From assembly GCA_037974665.1 (NCBI GenBank), contig CM075765.1, positions 63,413,747-63,477,746 on the forward strand: a stretch of 64,000 nt of DNA, given 5' to 3'. The notes beneath the pieces are model-generated. The model did no database searches. It was given only the letters and a program-made list of their open reading frames with translations, and had not been told where the DNA came from. A program made the translations under genes and the position numbers. Source of the DNA: Ehretia macrophylla. Taxonomy: Eukaryota > Streptophyta > Magnoliopsida > Boraginales > Ehretiaceae. This document shows positions 24,714 to 36,519 of this stretch, piece by piece (the first letter of the stretch is position 1; every line of letters starts with the position of its first letter).

Positions 24714-26008
24714 ATATGTTGCAACGTGTCCAATGGTGTGAATGCTATTGACATATAACATGAATAATCTTTTTTCAAATCATATGATTACACCATAAGC
24801 CTTCAGAATTTTTCTTCTTTCTTGTTTTAAAAGGAGTATAACACGATAACTTTTAATGGGATAATTTATATTAATACTATTTTCTCTCAAACACATTTAA
24901 TTTTAAATTTTTTGATGAGATCCAGTACATTAATATTGGTATAATTGCACCCCTTAAGCGTTTGAAGATCGATCTCATTAAAGTTTAGCATACTCTTGCC
25001 CATAGTATAAAAATGAGCTCAAAAAAAAAGAAAAAAAAAAGAGGAAATATAATACATTCATTGAAAATTTGAAAAAAAATAATGAGGTTGATTAAACAGC
25101 TGCAGTTACTTTTGAAGCATGTGCCCTTCAGCTTCTCTGTCATATTTCACTTGTCGGGTTAACTTGCATGAGTAAACAGACAACTTTGAAGTACAACAGA
25201 ACCTAGTTTTTTTTGTTTTTTTATTCTATTTTTATATGATGAGTAATTCATATAAAGTCACCTTCGATTGAAATTCATTTTAAGTAAAATTATATTAAAT
25301 TCACTTTAAGATTATAATCCCATAATAAAGTGGCGCACCCAACGCATATTTTAGATCAATCAAGTATCAAATAATATTTATGATATAAGAGTATAAATTT
25401 AAATTTGAAATTTTTTGCCACAATAAAACGCTACTCAACTGCTACACATAACCCTTGGGGCTAACAGATCCTATTTAAACTTTCTCTTTGACCTAATCCT
25501 TGACTGATATCATGCTTGAGAAGTACTTTCTTTTTTAATTTAAAAGAGGCATAAATTAATTTTATATCACTTTTAAAGAATGTTATAGAGAATCATGATC
25601 AGAATCTTTCGTATTTAAAATAAAAATTATATCACTAAAGCACGGGTGGCATGCTTAGAGGTACTTCGAACCACTGTAGTCTACGAAATTTGAATATGCC
25701 CATTGGCGTGCATAAATGAAGACGAAAACAAACCAAAAATCAATATAACTAAAATTTACGAGATAAAATAACGAAAAGTAGTATCCTCTCGAAACCCATG
25801 TTTTTCACTTCTTCCAAATACACAATTAAGAAACAGTACTTGCTAAAATTAAGAAATTAATTATAAACATGAAAAGCAAAGTATTATTTAACGTTAACTA
25901 ATTAATACTACTAATTAATTTACATACATTAAGAGTCATCGTCATAAAAAGTAATACACATGATGATAAAAAGAGCTTTGACTAAATCTTCATGGACCTC
26001 AAAGGGCC
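24714..26008. other. Intergenic, including the OFP 3' flank
   Basis: AT-rich DNA with no gene recognised. The last one to two hundred bases must include the 3' UTR of the minus-strand OFP gene. Confidence 0.5.
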
Positions 26009-27058
26009 CTAGAAAACACGACTACGTTGATGAGTTGAAGTAGTAGAAAACAAAGCCTCCCAGATATCTGAAAAAGCTTCAATGATCACGCCATGATAAC
26101 ACCTCGAATTCAAAGAAAGAAAGCATTGTAGTAACTGCTCCAAATCGTCCTTTTCAAACATTTGTTTCTCCAAAATCATCTCCATCATTGACCTCTTGAA
26201 ATCTTCATAAGGGTTCTCACTTTTCTTCACGATAGCAAAGCTTTCCTTTACTTTTCCCTCCACACTGCATGGTATTAGCTTCTTGAACATGGAAAGCCTC
26301 GCCGGCGTTTCGTTTTCTGTTGAAGAAGACGACGTTCTTTGCTTATCTTTTGGGTTCGAAACGCTGCGTTTTGAGGGCTTTGTTGCTTTCTTCTTTGTCT
26401 TTTGATGGCGTCTTGACATGGGTGCTTCGCGAATGGTTTCTAGATGAGGGTTGAATTCTGATGAAGAATCGGTTGAGAAGCTTCTAGAAGATGAAACTAG
26501 GGTTTCGGTCTCTTCTTCAGCTCTTTCATCGCTGCTAAACCATCCGCTATCAGCTGAGGAGGTACTCAAGCGGTGTTTTGAAGCCATTTTCTTCTTTTTG
26601 GGACGTCTTCTTCTCTTCTCCGCCGTGAATCGTGGTGGCAAGGTTGAAATGCCGTTGTCTGAATCGCCGGAAGCGGATGAGTTATAGAGTTTCCGGCGAG
26701 GTGTTTCGTCGTGGATGTTGGCTACAACGTGCCATTTCTCTTCTTTTTGCCACATGAAATGTTGTGATCCAGTGCTTTCGTGATGAGAGTGTCTTGTTGC
26801 GCCTGACCTTGAGGAGAAGCCACAGCCTTGCGTTATCAGGGTGGAGGACACGTGGCGCTTAAATGAGGAACGATGGGGTTGAGGTTTTGAGGATGGTGTG
26901 TTAAGAGAAAAATCTACGGTGATGAGCTTGTGGTTGACGGGGGAAAGTCGAAAGAATGAAGGGACAGGATCTTGTGGGAGGGTGGAAGGGTCTTTTGAAC
27001 GGCAGGATTTGAAAGATGTGATCACTCTAGATATTCGAAGCTTGAAGCCTTTGGCCAT
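26009..27058 (-). CDS. OFP7: OVATE family protein, OFP7-like transcriptional repressor
   Basis: This intact single-exon gene encodes 349 aa. I chose the Met at 27058 rather than the upstream in-frame Met at 27088, because MAKGFKLRISRVITSFKSC matches the conserved start of plant OFPs. The middle is low-complexity and Ser/Arg/Lys-rich with a likely basic nuclear signal (about 155-165, KRRRRPKKKK). The OVATE domain lies at about residues 275-335: NPYEDFKRSMMEMI, then LEQLLQCFLSLN, then IIEAFSDIW. OFPs are plant-specific nuclear or cytoplasmic regulators that bind TALE homeodomain proteins and repress growth genes. Arabidopsis OFP7 (At2g18500) sits next to SF3B4, which supports orthology. A TATA box lies about 63 bp upstream. 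Confidence 0.92.
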   Translation of the reverse strand: MAKGFKLRISRVITSFKSCRSKDPSTLPQDPVPSFFRLSPVNHKLITVDFSLNTPSSKPQPHRSSFKRHVSSTLITQGCGFSSRSGATRHSHHESTGSQHFMWQKEEKWHVVANIHDETPRRKLYNSSASGDSDNGISTLPPRFTAEKRRRRPKKKKMASKHRLSTSSADSGWFSSDERAEEETETLVSSSRSFSTDSSSEFNPHLETIREAPMSRRHQKTKKKATKPSKRSVSNPKDKQRTSSSSTENETPARLSMFKKLIPCSVEGKVKESFAIVKKSENPYEDFKRSMMEMILEKQMFEKDDLEQLLQCFLSLNSRCYHGVIIEAFSDIWEALFSTTSTHQRSRVF

Positions 27059-27118
27059 TGTTTTTTGGTCGTGTTGTGAAAGTGTCAAAACTGTGAGCTG
27101 TTGGAGTAAAAAGGGTGA

Positions 27119-27130
27119 AGTTTATATAGG
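27119..27130 (-). promoter_or_regulatory. TATA box of the OFP gene
   Basis: The minus strand reads CCCTATATAAAC here, about 63 bp upstream of the chosen ATG at 27058. Position and sequence fit a plant TATA box. With transcription starting about 30 bp downstream, the 5' leader would be short, and the upstream Met at 27088 would fall at or near the transcript start. Confidence 0.65.
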
Positions 27131-27149
27131 GAGCGTGAAGAGTTAAAGG

Positions 27150-28175
27150 AAAAAGCGTTTGGACTAATTATGACTAATGGTTAATTATTACTCATTAGTG
27201 AAGTGCAACAAGTTGTCTGTGAGCTCTCCGGTCTAAAACACTCGACAATGGTATTGTAAATTTAATAAATAAATACTTAAATTTCAAATTTATTAGTCCT
27301 GCAAATAATATTTGGATAAAACAAATGTATTCGCTTCGTAAGCGAGATTAATGTTGTAGGTTTAAAAAGTTAAACCTACACTCTTGATGTCCAATTATAA
27401 ATTACTCAGTAATCACTTCTCTCACCAAGACATTTTAGAATAGCTCCTTACAAGAAAATGTTTATGAAGGAGTTTATCACAAGGTCTATAAAAAACCAAG
27501 ATTTGCGATTAATAACTAGTTGATTAAGCCATAATGGAACGAATCTTATGCCTTGCTCTCCATAAACCCCATCATTTAACTCTTGAAATATATAATAATT
27601 ATAAGATACAAAGTAGTTAGAATTTACAACTAATGAATTGTCAACAATTTATCTACAAGACTTAGATTTAATTTTTAGGAGATTACACGGTTGTAAATTA
27701 TTTATATAATTATTTTAAAAAGATTTAAATAGTTTAATAATATTAAATCTTTCTTGTAACGTGATCTAGATTAATTTTTATAAATTTAAAATAGTGACAC
27801 TGGAAAAGACTTATATCTGATCTTCGATCACTCGACCTTCACACACGTAAACTCCATATTTGTGCCACCTACTTTTTAACTCAAGAATCGAAGGACTAAA
27901 AGTCAGATTAAAGAATTTTTCGTGAACACTTTCTATCTGGAGTTGTATGTATATATACGTCTCTTTCGTGACTATCAAAATCGCTTTGTGAAAATGACAA
28001 CACAAATAGTTCAAATTCGTTTTTCCACACTGTCCAATAATTTACTAATTTTTGCACATCACGCTTCGATTCAGTGCCAAAAACAACCAGATAACATCAT
28101 CATACTGAAAGATAATCGCTACATTTTTGTCCACACGAAGAACAAAAAAGCTGCAAATCTTCATCTTATGTTACT
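27150..28175. other. Intergenic, upstream of OFP
   Basis: AT-rich DNA. The frames at 27811-28014 and 27922-28293 overlap on opposite strands and have no recognisable content. Distal OFP regulatory sequence may be present but cannot be identified. Confidence 0.5.
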
Positions 28176-28192
28176 AACACTCAATCTCTCAA

Positions 28193-28216
28193 TATTTAGC
28201 CAAAAAAAAAAAAAAA
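28193..28216 (+). mobile_element. Micro-retroposon (24 bp)
   Basis: The insert TATTTAGCC plus a run of A lies between 17-bp direct repeats AACACTCAATCTCTCAA (28176-28192) and the same sequence with one change (28217-28233). The structure is that of a retroposon cut down to its last nine unique bases and tail. Confidence 0.65.
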
Positions 28217-28354
28217 AACACTCAATCACTCAAACCCTAGAAAACAGTTGCTGGATCCAGGTCCAATTGGGTTTGTTGATGATGCAGAAATAAACGTATA
28301 TAGTACCACTATTTTTTTTTTGAAGTTGTGGAACCTAGAATCGAGGTTTTCAAA

Positions 28355-28840
28355 GGAAAAAATTTTACATTTAGTCTCTATTATTTATAAAATGTTTTAA
28401 TTTTTTCTTTATTATTTAAAATATATCACTTTAATCCCTATTGTTTTACTAAAAGTTTTAATTTCATTTCTATTATTTAAAATGTCTTAATTTAGTCTCT
28501 ATTATTTTTTAAAAGGTTTCAATTTTATCTCTATTATTTTTAAACAGTTTCAATTTCATCCCTATTATTTTTTTAAAGTTTTAAATTCGTCCATATTATT
28601 CAAGGACTAAGTTGAAATTTTTTGAGAAATAATAGGGATAAATTTAAAATTTTTTGAAAACAATAAGGACGAAATTAAAACTTTTTGAGAAATAATAAGG
28701 ACGAAATTGAGAAACTTTAAACAGTAGAGACGAAATTAAATTTTTAAAAAAAATAATAGAAACTAAATTGAGACATTTTAAATAATAGGGACTAAACTGA
28801 ATTTTTTTTTAAATAATAAAAACTAAATGGGAAATTTTCC
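28355..28840. mobile_element. Foldback MULE-type MITE
   Basis: This 486-bp near-palindrome starts GGAAAAAATTTTACATTTAG and ends in the complement of a close variant. Each arm is built from repeats of the type 'tttagtctctattattta'. The flanking 9-mers GTTTTCAAA (28346-28354) and TATTTCAAA (28841-28849) agree at 7 of 9 positions, consistent with an aged 9-bp target duplication. There is no coding content. Confidence 0.75.
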
Positions 28841-28849
28841 TATTTCAAA

Positions 28850-29613
28850 GCGTATTTGAAAGCCTTCACCTTATGTTATTTTCACTTAATTTTCAAATAT
28901 TTTTCTTTTTCTTCTCTAACTATTACTAAGCTCATGTTTTTATTACAAACAACATAGAAATTCTCCATTCAGGTGATTGCCTTGGAATATAAGTGGACCC
29001 CTCATGTGCGTATCAGTAGCCCGGATGACTGTTTACCGAACCCTTCCCCTTAAACATCGTTGCTAATACATAGAGCACCACAAGCAAGAAAACTATTCCG
29101 GCCCCTTCTTGCTCCCTTGCCGTCTGTGCACTTCTCAGCATATCAACTAACGAAGAAACTTCTATTCTGTAAGGTGACACCCTTGCTGTCACGCCATTTT
29201 ACACCACTACTATGCTGTTCACAACAAATTTTGTACTAGTTTTTGCCATCACCCTGATGAGAAAACTGCACAAGGGTACAGCCAACTTCAATGCTGTTGG
29301 AATCAGATGCAGAGTTAAGTTATCAACAGTGTGCAATAGATCTAGCTAACTGCAAATGTGACTTTAACGTGCAGGGAGTAGTTTAAACCAAGGAAAATAT
29401 TTCCATCCATCAGTTTGAAAGCTTGTCCATCCCTCAGGGTCGGGTAGAGTAGTTGTTTAGTTACTCGTTATGATAAAAGATCTAGAGTTCGAACTCATAT
29501 ACTGTAACAATTCAAGTTCAAGAGAATAATTTAACTCAAAAGACTAGTCTATTAAGAGGGTTTTAAGTTACCACATCATCTAAAAGTTTAAGCTGTTAGA
29601 GAAAGATTTATTA
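28850..29613. other. Intergenic with older repeat
   Basis: No gene recognised. The part from about 29440 on, with 'actcaaaagactagt' and 'tttattatattattta', recurs in related form at about 30240-30300 and 30570-30640. This suggests an old dispersed repeat into which the MITE at 29623 inserted. Confidence 0.45.
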
Positions 29614-29622
29614 TATTATTTA

Positions 29623-30081
29623 GGGTGAAGTGCACCAGACCCCCTTGTACTTTAGCGAAAGTGCACAACACTCCCCTATAGTTTAAAAACTCCCTGAGTT
29701 AGTCCTTGTAGTTTTTCAAAAGTGCACAACACCCCCCTGCCGTTAAAAAATCCGTTAAATTTAACAGAAAGTGTACTTCACACTCGTTAAATGAGATTTT
29801 TTTTTGATTTTTAACGAATTTATTTATTAAATAATTATATAAATTGACCAAATTATCTTTTTTTTTTTTTGGCCTAAACAAAACAAAAGAGAGAAATGAA
29901 AAAAAAAATGAGGGTATTTACGTCTTTTTTACAAAATCCGTTAAATATGACGGATTTTATAACTGTAGGGGGGTGTTGTGCACTTTTAAAAAACATAAGG
30001 ACTAGTTCAGGGAGTTTTTGAACTATAAGGGGGTGTTGTGCACTTTCGCTAAAGTATAAGGGGGTCTGGTGCACTTCACCC
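29623..30081. mobile_element. Foldback MULE-type MITE with exact 9-bp TSD
   Basis: The 459-bp element starts GGGTGAAGTGCACCAGACCC and ends in its complement, with TIRs of about 100 bp. The 9-bp repeat TATTATTTA flanks it exactly at 29614-29622 and 30082-30090. It has no coding capacity. The sequence at window bases 1-172 appears to be a truncated relative. Confidence 0.9.
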
Positions 30082-30090
30082 TATTATTTA

Positions 30091-32950
30091 TTATATTTAA
30101 TACGTCCCCGCAAGTGTAGGTGGAGTTAGTTTTTGAGTTTTAAATTTGGATAGTTTTAATGTTTTAAATGAGTGGCGGTGAGTTTTGAATCCAAGACCTT
30201 TTGACACTTAAGCTCTAATACCATGTTAAGTTACAATCTCATCTAAAAGTTTAACTTGTTAGATAGGGATTTATTATATTATTTATTATATTCAACAGAG
30301 AGAGAACCCTTTACACTTAAGAACCACACCTTGTGAAGTAAGATTCTAATGTAGGATCATTACATTCCACCACCCTTAAAAGCTGACACTAGTATCGGGC
30401 TAGTCTATCGACACTGTCCCGACGATAACTTTTTCCTCCTGACGGTTGGTACTCGACTACCAATATTTTTATTGTGTCACTTATCACACTTTAATCCAAT
30501 CTATAGTGTTCCCTATGTGGAGTTCACTCTCAATTAAAGCACTAATGTAATAACTCAAGTTTAAGGGGAGAGCCAACTCAAAAGACTAGTATATTATTTT
30601 ATTTTTATTTATTTTTTTGAAAAAGACTAGTATGTTAGTTAAAAATATCTTACACTTAAAAATCACCCAATGTGAAATCATTACATACACCCTCATCACA
30701 AATATCTCTTAGCGCTTGACTAATTAGGAGCATGCATTAAGATATATTCCGTTGCACTTGGTGATTTATAGCCCTATGTGGATCCACTGTGATTTTTTTT
30801 TTGGGTGAATTCCTCGTTTTTGAAAAAATAAAGTTTGATACCTAAAAGCCTTGGACAAAATAGTTGCGCAATAATATGTTTTAATTAGAGCATCTGAGTT
30901 TGAACCACGGGAGAAAAAAGATAAGTTTGAAAGCTTTGTCCGATACTTTTCTTCTGTGTCTATATGTTTCTCCATGAGATTATATTACAAGCTCGCAATC
31001 GCAAGCATTACGAAGATACAGTGGCTGGAGTGATCTTGTTGAACTTTAGCTGGTGTAGAACTTAATAAAGTGATCGTATCCAGGTGTATCTAGCCGTACA
31101 CTGATTGATTCTTTGCACTTTATAATATTTTTAAGATCAATGAAAATTGAAAGGACTAAAACTAGGCAGAGGTTACGTATGGAGCTTCGTTGCCTTTTTG
31201 CATAAGATCCACTGTTAGATTTCTTTTTTCGTTTTACTTCCTTGTCCATAGCAAAAGTCAATAAAAAAGCAAAACGTAGCATCCTTTTGGACCTCGAGTA
31301 TGTGATTGTATCCACTTTATTTCAAAATAAATCATCTAAATTTAATTTTGAATTGTTGGATATTTCAAATCTCAGCTCTTAATGATTAGGAGATCGTGAG
31401 AGTAGATACGACTATTTATACATTTTGTGATAATTGTAGAATTTGAAATTAATTGAGCATTGAAGAGGTGATTTTTTTTTTTTTTCCCCTCCGGATGAAG
31501 AATGGAAGATTTCATGATGCAAGTATGGAGCTCTTATTTCACTTCATTATAGTACAATTAGCTGAGTAATACTCTTCATTGATCAAGAATTACATATGGT
31601 TAGTCTATGTTAGTACTCGTATCTGTACTCAGCATTCTCATCCTCAGTTATAAAAAATAATTGATGAGAAAAACATTTTGCTAAAAAACAGTTTAATTTA
31701 GAGCAACCTTTGCTCTTGATATTACATCTTGTCTAAAACTATGTCCCTCACTTCTCGACAATATATATAGGGTTGTCGTTATAATGACATTCAAGTCTCT
31801 CTTTTTTGTCTTAGACCAAACATGTCTTTCTTTCATATGAAGATAATCAACCCATAAAAATGATGAAAAAAGTTTTCTATTAAGTTACATTTTACTAAGA
31901 AGTGAAGATAATGGTGACCGTAGTGCATATATATAAGGTCGAACTTCAGCCAAAATAATATACGTATATGCATATAATATATAAGGTCGAAGAATAATTA
32001 ATAAGGACTCAACTTTTTTTCTTTTTGTTTTTCTTCTTTGGTCGTTAACTCAGGTTATTTTCCAAATTTCCACCTTTAGCTCATGAAGGAACTCGGTATC
32101 ATCCTATAATATTGAATAGTTATTGTTATTGTTATTATTATTATTATTTTTTGGTAAAGAATGAATAAGCATGGCCATAAAGATCAAAATTTCAAAATCC
32201 AACACAAAAAGTAGTGAAATACTCCAGGAAAGGAGTTGTAGTTCCATCTAAAAACGAATTCCAAATTAGAACTTATAATGAAATCTGTGAAGCAACTTGA
32301 GACTTTGGATAAAACCAACAAGGATCACACTAGTCACTAGGCATTTAGTCTAATAGTATGATTCTCACTTTAACTGTGAGAAGTTTTGAAATCAATTCTC
32401 GGAATTAATATTTTAAATGATATAATATTGGCTTGTAAGTCTCCTTTAAATAAAAATAAAAAATGAGTCAAAAATTTTTTAGTCCCTAAGATTTTGTAAA
32501 AAATCCAAATTGGTCCCTGAGATTTTTGAGTAAGGATCTTCTGATAAACATGATAAAGTTGTGCCAACTATTCACAAACATTAAATTTTATTAGTAACAT
32601 GACAATATTATGAATAGATTTATTCCCGCACTACTTGCAAAATTAAAAATAAAGGTGCGAAGCTTTGTCCGTGGATACAAACTTTTGGCCATTGGACCCA
32701 ATTAATAAAAAGGTCAATCCAAAAAAGAAACGGCTTAAAGAATGGTTGGGATCCAAGGGAACAAAATCATCCATGCATGCGAAATTGTCTTTTCTTTTCG
32801 CTCTTCTTTTTGCGGGACAATGTCATTGACAAAGTTAAAAGCTCATTTTGCATTCGAAAAACGTCCCAAAAAGTGGTGCGCTCTGCCATTTCTAGTCAGC
32901 CAACTTTTAAAACGTTACAATAAGATAAATAAATTTTAAAGAACGAAATG
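30091..32950. other. Intergenic, no gene recognised
   Basis: This 2.9 kb stretch has no domain-bearing ORF. It contains the continuation of the older repeat interrupted at 29614-30090, one micro-retroposon (30597-30620) and a short (TTATTG/TTA)n microsatellite at about 32117-32150. The remainder shows no structure I can define. Confidence 0.5.
30597..30620 (-). mobile_element. Micro-retroposon (24 bp)
   Basis: A T-rich 24-bp insert lies between 17-bp direct repeats AAAAGACTAGTATATTA (30580-30596) and the same sequence with one change (30621-30637). The T run indicates a minus-strand poly(A) tail. Confidence 0.6.
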
Positions 32951-32969
32951 AAATTAATATGTTAAAATT

Positions 32970-33240
32970 GATTTTGAATCTTCAGGAAACCATAAGGGGA
33001 GCTGATCCTTGGAATGGCTGCAAACATCAATTGCAGAACTGCTCTTAGAATATAATGGCTCGTGGGTTTGCCGCGAATGCAATTGTAACAACGTCATTTT
33101 AGAGAATGATGCAGAAATTGTGTGCAAATCTTTAATCTCTCTTGAAACTAAGCGCAATGTGGATATTAGAAGCTTAATCCGGGACATTAAATTGCTCAAC
33201 TATTCTATCACTCAAGTCTCATTTCGACTGTGTTAAAAAG
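32970..33240 (+). pseudogene. LINE-derived RNase H fragment
   Basis: A 75-codon frame from 33009 contains CRECNCNNVILENDAEIVCK followed by a helix-rich stretch. This corresponds to the middle and C-terminal part of a plant LINE RNase H domain, including the catalytic Asp in the END motif. The N-terminal strands with the first Asp are missing or unrecognisable. It is a decayed fragment. Confidence 0.6.
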
Positions 33241-33980
33241 AAATATTCCATTGACCTAAAAGAAAAAAAGAAAAAAATACTCAATTTTACATTGCCTATT
33301 ATTACCTTGATGATCAGGCCCAAAAGCACTGAACTAGCATGAAGTTCAGGCCCATAAGCAGGGGCCCATATTCTATTCATTGGCTCTTTAGTCAAAAGCA
33401 GATTGTGTAACAAATTTACGAGAACAGTCTAGGGACGGAGCCAAGAGGGACTGAAGGAGGGGTATGGCACCCAGACATGACAATTTGGATAAGAGACACC
33501 TAGTTTCTTTTTAATTTTTGTTAGTATTGCCTTTGATGATACTTACAGTAAATATGTATGTAATAAATTGAGGAATTTGGCTTCTGGAGATTATACCTTG
33601 ATTGAATAATTATATTTGTTTAGAGACCTGTATATATATTTGAAATTTTAGTGGCTTTGAATTTGTTATTTTGTGATTGTGTGACTACTAGACTTGAAGG
33701 ATAGTACTCTTTAGAGACGTAGTATATCACGTGTTAAAACTTGTCTCGTTGGCAAGATTTGGGGCCTAACTTGCCTCATTTGCGTCAATACAAGCTTTCG
33801 TTTCTCGGTGCTCGTCGGGACACATCAAGGTATTAGAATATACGTTTTCCTACATCATAAAATTACTAGTTCAAATACCACCTTATAAAATTTTGAACCA
33901 ACTCAACTTATATAACACTAATTAATTTTAAAATAAAACCCAATTTTAAAAGTAAAGGTTACAAAAAGAGAACAACGCTT

Positions 33981-34312
33981 CACTCCGTTTGTTTGCCATA
34001 AATTTTACGATGTTTGATAACATCGAAAAATTGGTCAACTGTAAAATATTTTTCGGTTAACAATTGCGGTTAATATAAAATTCTAGAAAATGTTTTTATT
34101 TTTTTTGGGAGAAAAAAATATTTTACAGAACTCACGGTATATCCAAACAACATAAAATATTTCAGTATTCTATTTTACAGAAAAATATTTTCCCAACAAA
34201 TTATTTTACAGCAAACAAACGAAATTCTGTAAAATATTTTATTTTTTAAGAAAAAATTTTCACAAAAAATATTTTTCACAAATAAATTATTTTACGGAAA
34301 ACAAATGGAGCC
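33981..34312. mobile_element. TIR element (probable hAT-type MITE)
   Basis: The left end reads CACTCCGTTTGTTTGCC and the right end is the complement of GGCTCCATTTGTTTTCC. The interior is AT-rich with many 'aaaatattt' inversions. GGCTCC(A/G)TTTGTTT termini are typical of plant non-autonomous hAT elements. I found no convincing 8-bp duplication, so the ends are approximate. Confidence 0.6.
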
Positions 34313-35239
34313 TAAATGTTGATTGAAGTGACCGCCAAAGCTCGAGCCTGTACGTATCCTACCTTCCCTGCACTGGAAAGTAGGAAGGCTTCGCAATTAG
34401 GTCGTACGCGAATATTGCGATACTCTAATCTAATTTGGCATTCTTATTAGCTCTTTTTGTGAACTGGAGATCATCTTCTTAAGATTCGATCTTACTAAAA
34501 TGAAAAGTGAAAGGTGAAAAAGAAAGGTAGAAAGGTTTTGAATAAAGTTATGGTTTTTTTTTTTTTTCTTTTTTGTATGATCGAAAATTCTTTTTGAAAA
34601 GTCTTTCAAACTCACATTAAGAACATCAGACTTTATGGTACATAATCTTATCCTTAGAATGCTTGATTCAGATTAATTAGGTACAAAATTTATTGAGATT
34701 AGTTGAAAATTACTTTCTTAGCTAATTTAAACCTAATATGTATGAACAAAGCATAGAATTTGGCCTCGATTTAGGAACTATTTTCTAAATAGTGAATTAA
34801 GTTTGAATCAACTTAAATCCACATAATAATAATTAAGCCCAACTTAAATCCAAAATTAAAAAATCCCTATAAATAGTAATTAGCCTTGCCAAATAAATCC
34901 TAATGACTCGCGCACTTTAGCTCTATGCCCTTTACTACTCTTTACCATGTCCACCGTTATCTATTCTAGTCATTTTTATCAAATGCCTCCATCCTTAAAC
35001 ATCTCTCACAATGATTCGACTATATCTCCAGTCTTTATATTTTATTAATGTCTTACATTATTTATATCTTTATTTTCTTCAATTATTAATCACTTGATCA
35101 GAGCACCGTGTAACACTTTTTTTTTTTTTTTAAAATAGTGCAAGTTATTAATGTCTACTTAAAAATGGATTGTAGAGCTCGAAAATCACAGTTCTTATTA
35201 TAGATTTAAGTGCAAGTAAAACAGATATTCATTGAAGAT
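34313..35239. other. Intergenic, no gene recognised
   Basis: AT-rich DNA with T runs at about 34554 and 35117. No ORF with recognisable content and no bounded repeat. Confidence 0.5.
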
Positions 35240-35960
35240 TGATTTATGTCAACTCAAAGAATACTTTTATTATGCTCAGATGAGGGAAAGACAAATACGC
35301 ACTGTACTCTTTTTTCCTTCGCCTAGGTTTTATCCCATTAGGTTTTTCTAGCGAGGTTTTAATGAAACATATTTTTATAATGAATATCCAAGAGGGAGTG
35401 TTATGAAATATCGATTGGTGGATATTCACTATGAATATAAGCAGCTTACAAGCAGCAGCGTAAGCAATTTGCAATCACCAGCTATTAAGCAGCTTACAAG
35501 TAGTAGCGTAAGCAGCTTGCAGTTACCATCTACTAAGCAACTTACAAGTAGCAGCGTAAGCAATTTGCAGTCATGAGCAGCTTACAAGTAGCAGTGTAAT
35601 GAATATCCAAGAGGGAGTGTTATAAAATATCGATTGGTGGATATTCACTATGAATATAAGCAGTTTACAAGCAACAACGTAAGCAATTTGCAATCACCAG
35701 CTATTAAGCAGCTTACAAGTAACAGCGTAAGCAGCTTGCAGTCACCATCTACTAAGCAACTTACAAGTAGCAGCGTAAGCAACTTGCAGTCATGAGCAGC
35801 TTACAAGTAGCAGTGTAAGCAGCTTGCAGTTATCAGTTACTAGCTTCTGAAACTCTATAAATAGAGAAGAATAATTGCAATGTAAATAATTGAAAAATGA
35901 ATAAGAGTTTTAATTTTCTTTTAATACTATTTGTTATTTTTTGTAGTTAGCTTGTGAGTA
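35240..35960 (+). mobile_element. 3' end of a Copia-type retrotransposon with LTR
   Basis: The segment 'tgtactctttt' through 'ggttttatcccattaggttttt' and 'ttttaatgaaacat' (about 35300-35375) is the characteristic 3' untranslated sequence of plant Copia elements. The polypurine tract AAGAGGGAG follows (35390-35398), and the LTR starts TGTTATGAAATATCG at 35399. An LTR promoter TATAAATA lies at 35856-35863. The 3' end of the LTR was not resolved, and no gag or pol sequence precedes it. Confidence 0.65.
35381..35840 (+). repeat. Two-level tandem repeat: 219-bp unit made of 48-bp monomers
   Basis: A 219-bp block (35381-35599) is directly repeated at 35600-35818 with few changes. Each block includes the polypurine tract and LTR start. 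Inside each block a 48-bp monomer of the type 'aagcagcttacaagtagc' plus 'agcgtaagcagcttgcagt' is repeated about three and a half times, the last copy truncated. The array lies within the Copia LTR described for this region. Confidence 0.85.
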
Positions 35961-36292
35961 GATTAAATAAGGTTATGTTGGTAGGGAATACATATAAGAT
36001 ATTTCCTTTCAAAAGCCCAAAGGCCAAATCTAACTTTCAAATTACGTACCACTTATTCTAATATATCTTTCCTGCCAAATTTGCCGAAGTATCCAACCCA
36101 ACTTATAAGTGTGATTGGAAATGCCATGTGTTTGTTAACTAAGCAATTTGGCAAAAGTTAATAGTAATCACTATCCGATTTAATATATCTACCAAACAAA
36201 ATGAATCTCTTTTAACGTAATCAAAATCGATATATGTCCAAAGATGAAACGGTTGTTACATAAATCCTCTAGGTCCACCCACCATTACCTGC

Positions 36293-36508
36293 TTTTTTTT
36301 TTCTTTTTTTTTTTTTAAGCAAAAATCATTTCATTCTATCGTCAAAAAATCAAGAACAAACATGTAATCTTTATATCAGTTTATCAGTAATTTGCCAAAA
36401 AGAGAGTTATTTTGCATACGATTGACAAATTTACTTTATAACAAATTTTTTTTTCTAATATTTAGAAGAATCTTCTCGATAATTTATTTTTTTGAATATG
36501 CACCAATT
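36293..36508 (-). mobile_element. Short retroposon with T-rich end
   Basis: CCATTACCTGC followed by T occurs at 36282-36292 and again at 36509-36519. Between them is about 216 bp that begins with a long T tract, read as a minus-strand poly(A) tail. No coding content was recognised. It may be a SINE or a truncated LINE. Confidence 0.5.
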
Positions 36509-36519
36509 CCATTACCTGC

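Noticed and set aside
27058-27088. Upstream in-frame Met for the OFP protein
   Set aside because: It would add ten residues not found in known OFP starts and would leave almost no 5' leader after the TATA box.
29440-29520. tRNA-like sequence around 'gagttcgaactc'
   Set aside because: No acceptor stem or anticodon loop can be paired, and the segment resembles a dispersed repeat.
35381-35840. Possible CRISPR-like array
   Set aside because: Repeats are contiguous without unique spacers, lie in a plant LTR and have no cas genes.
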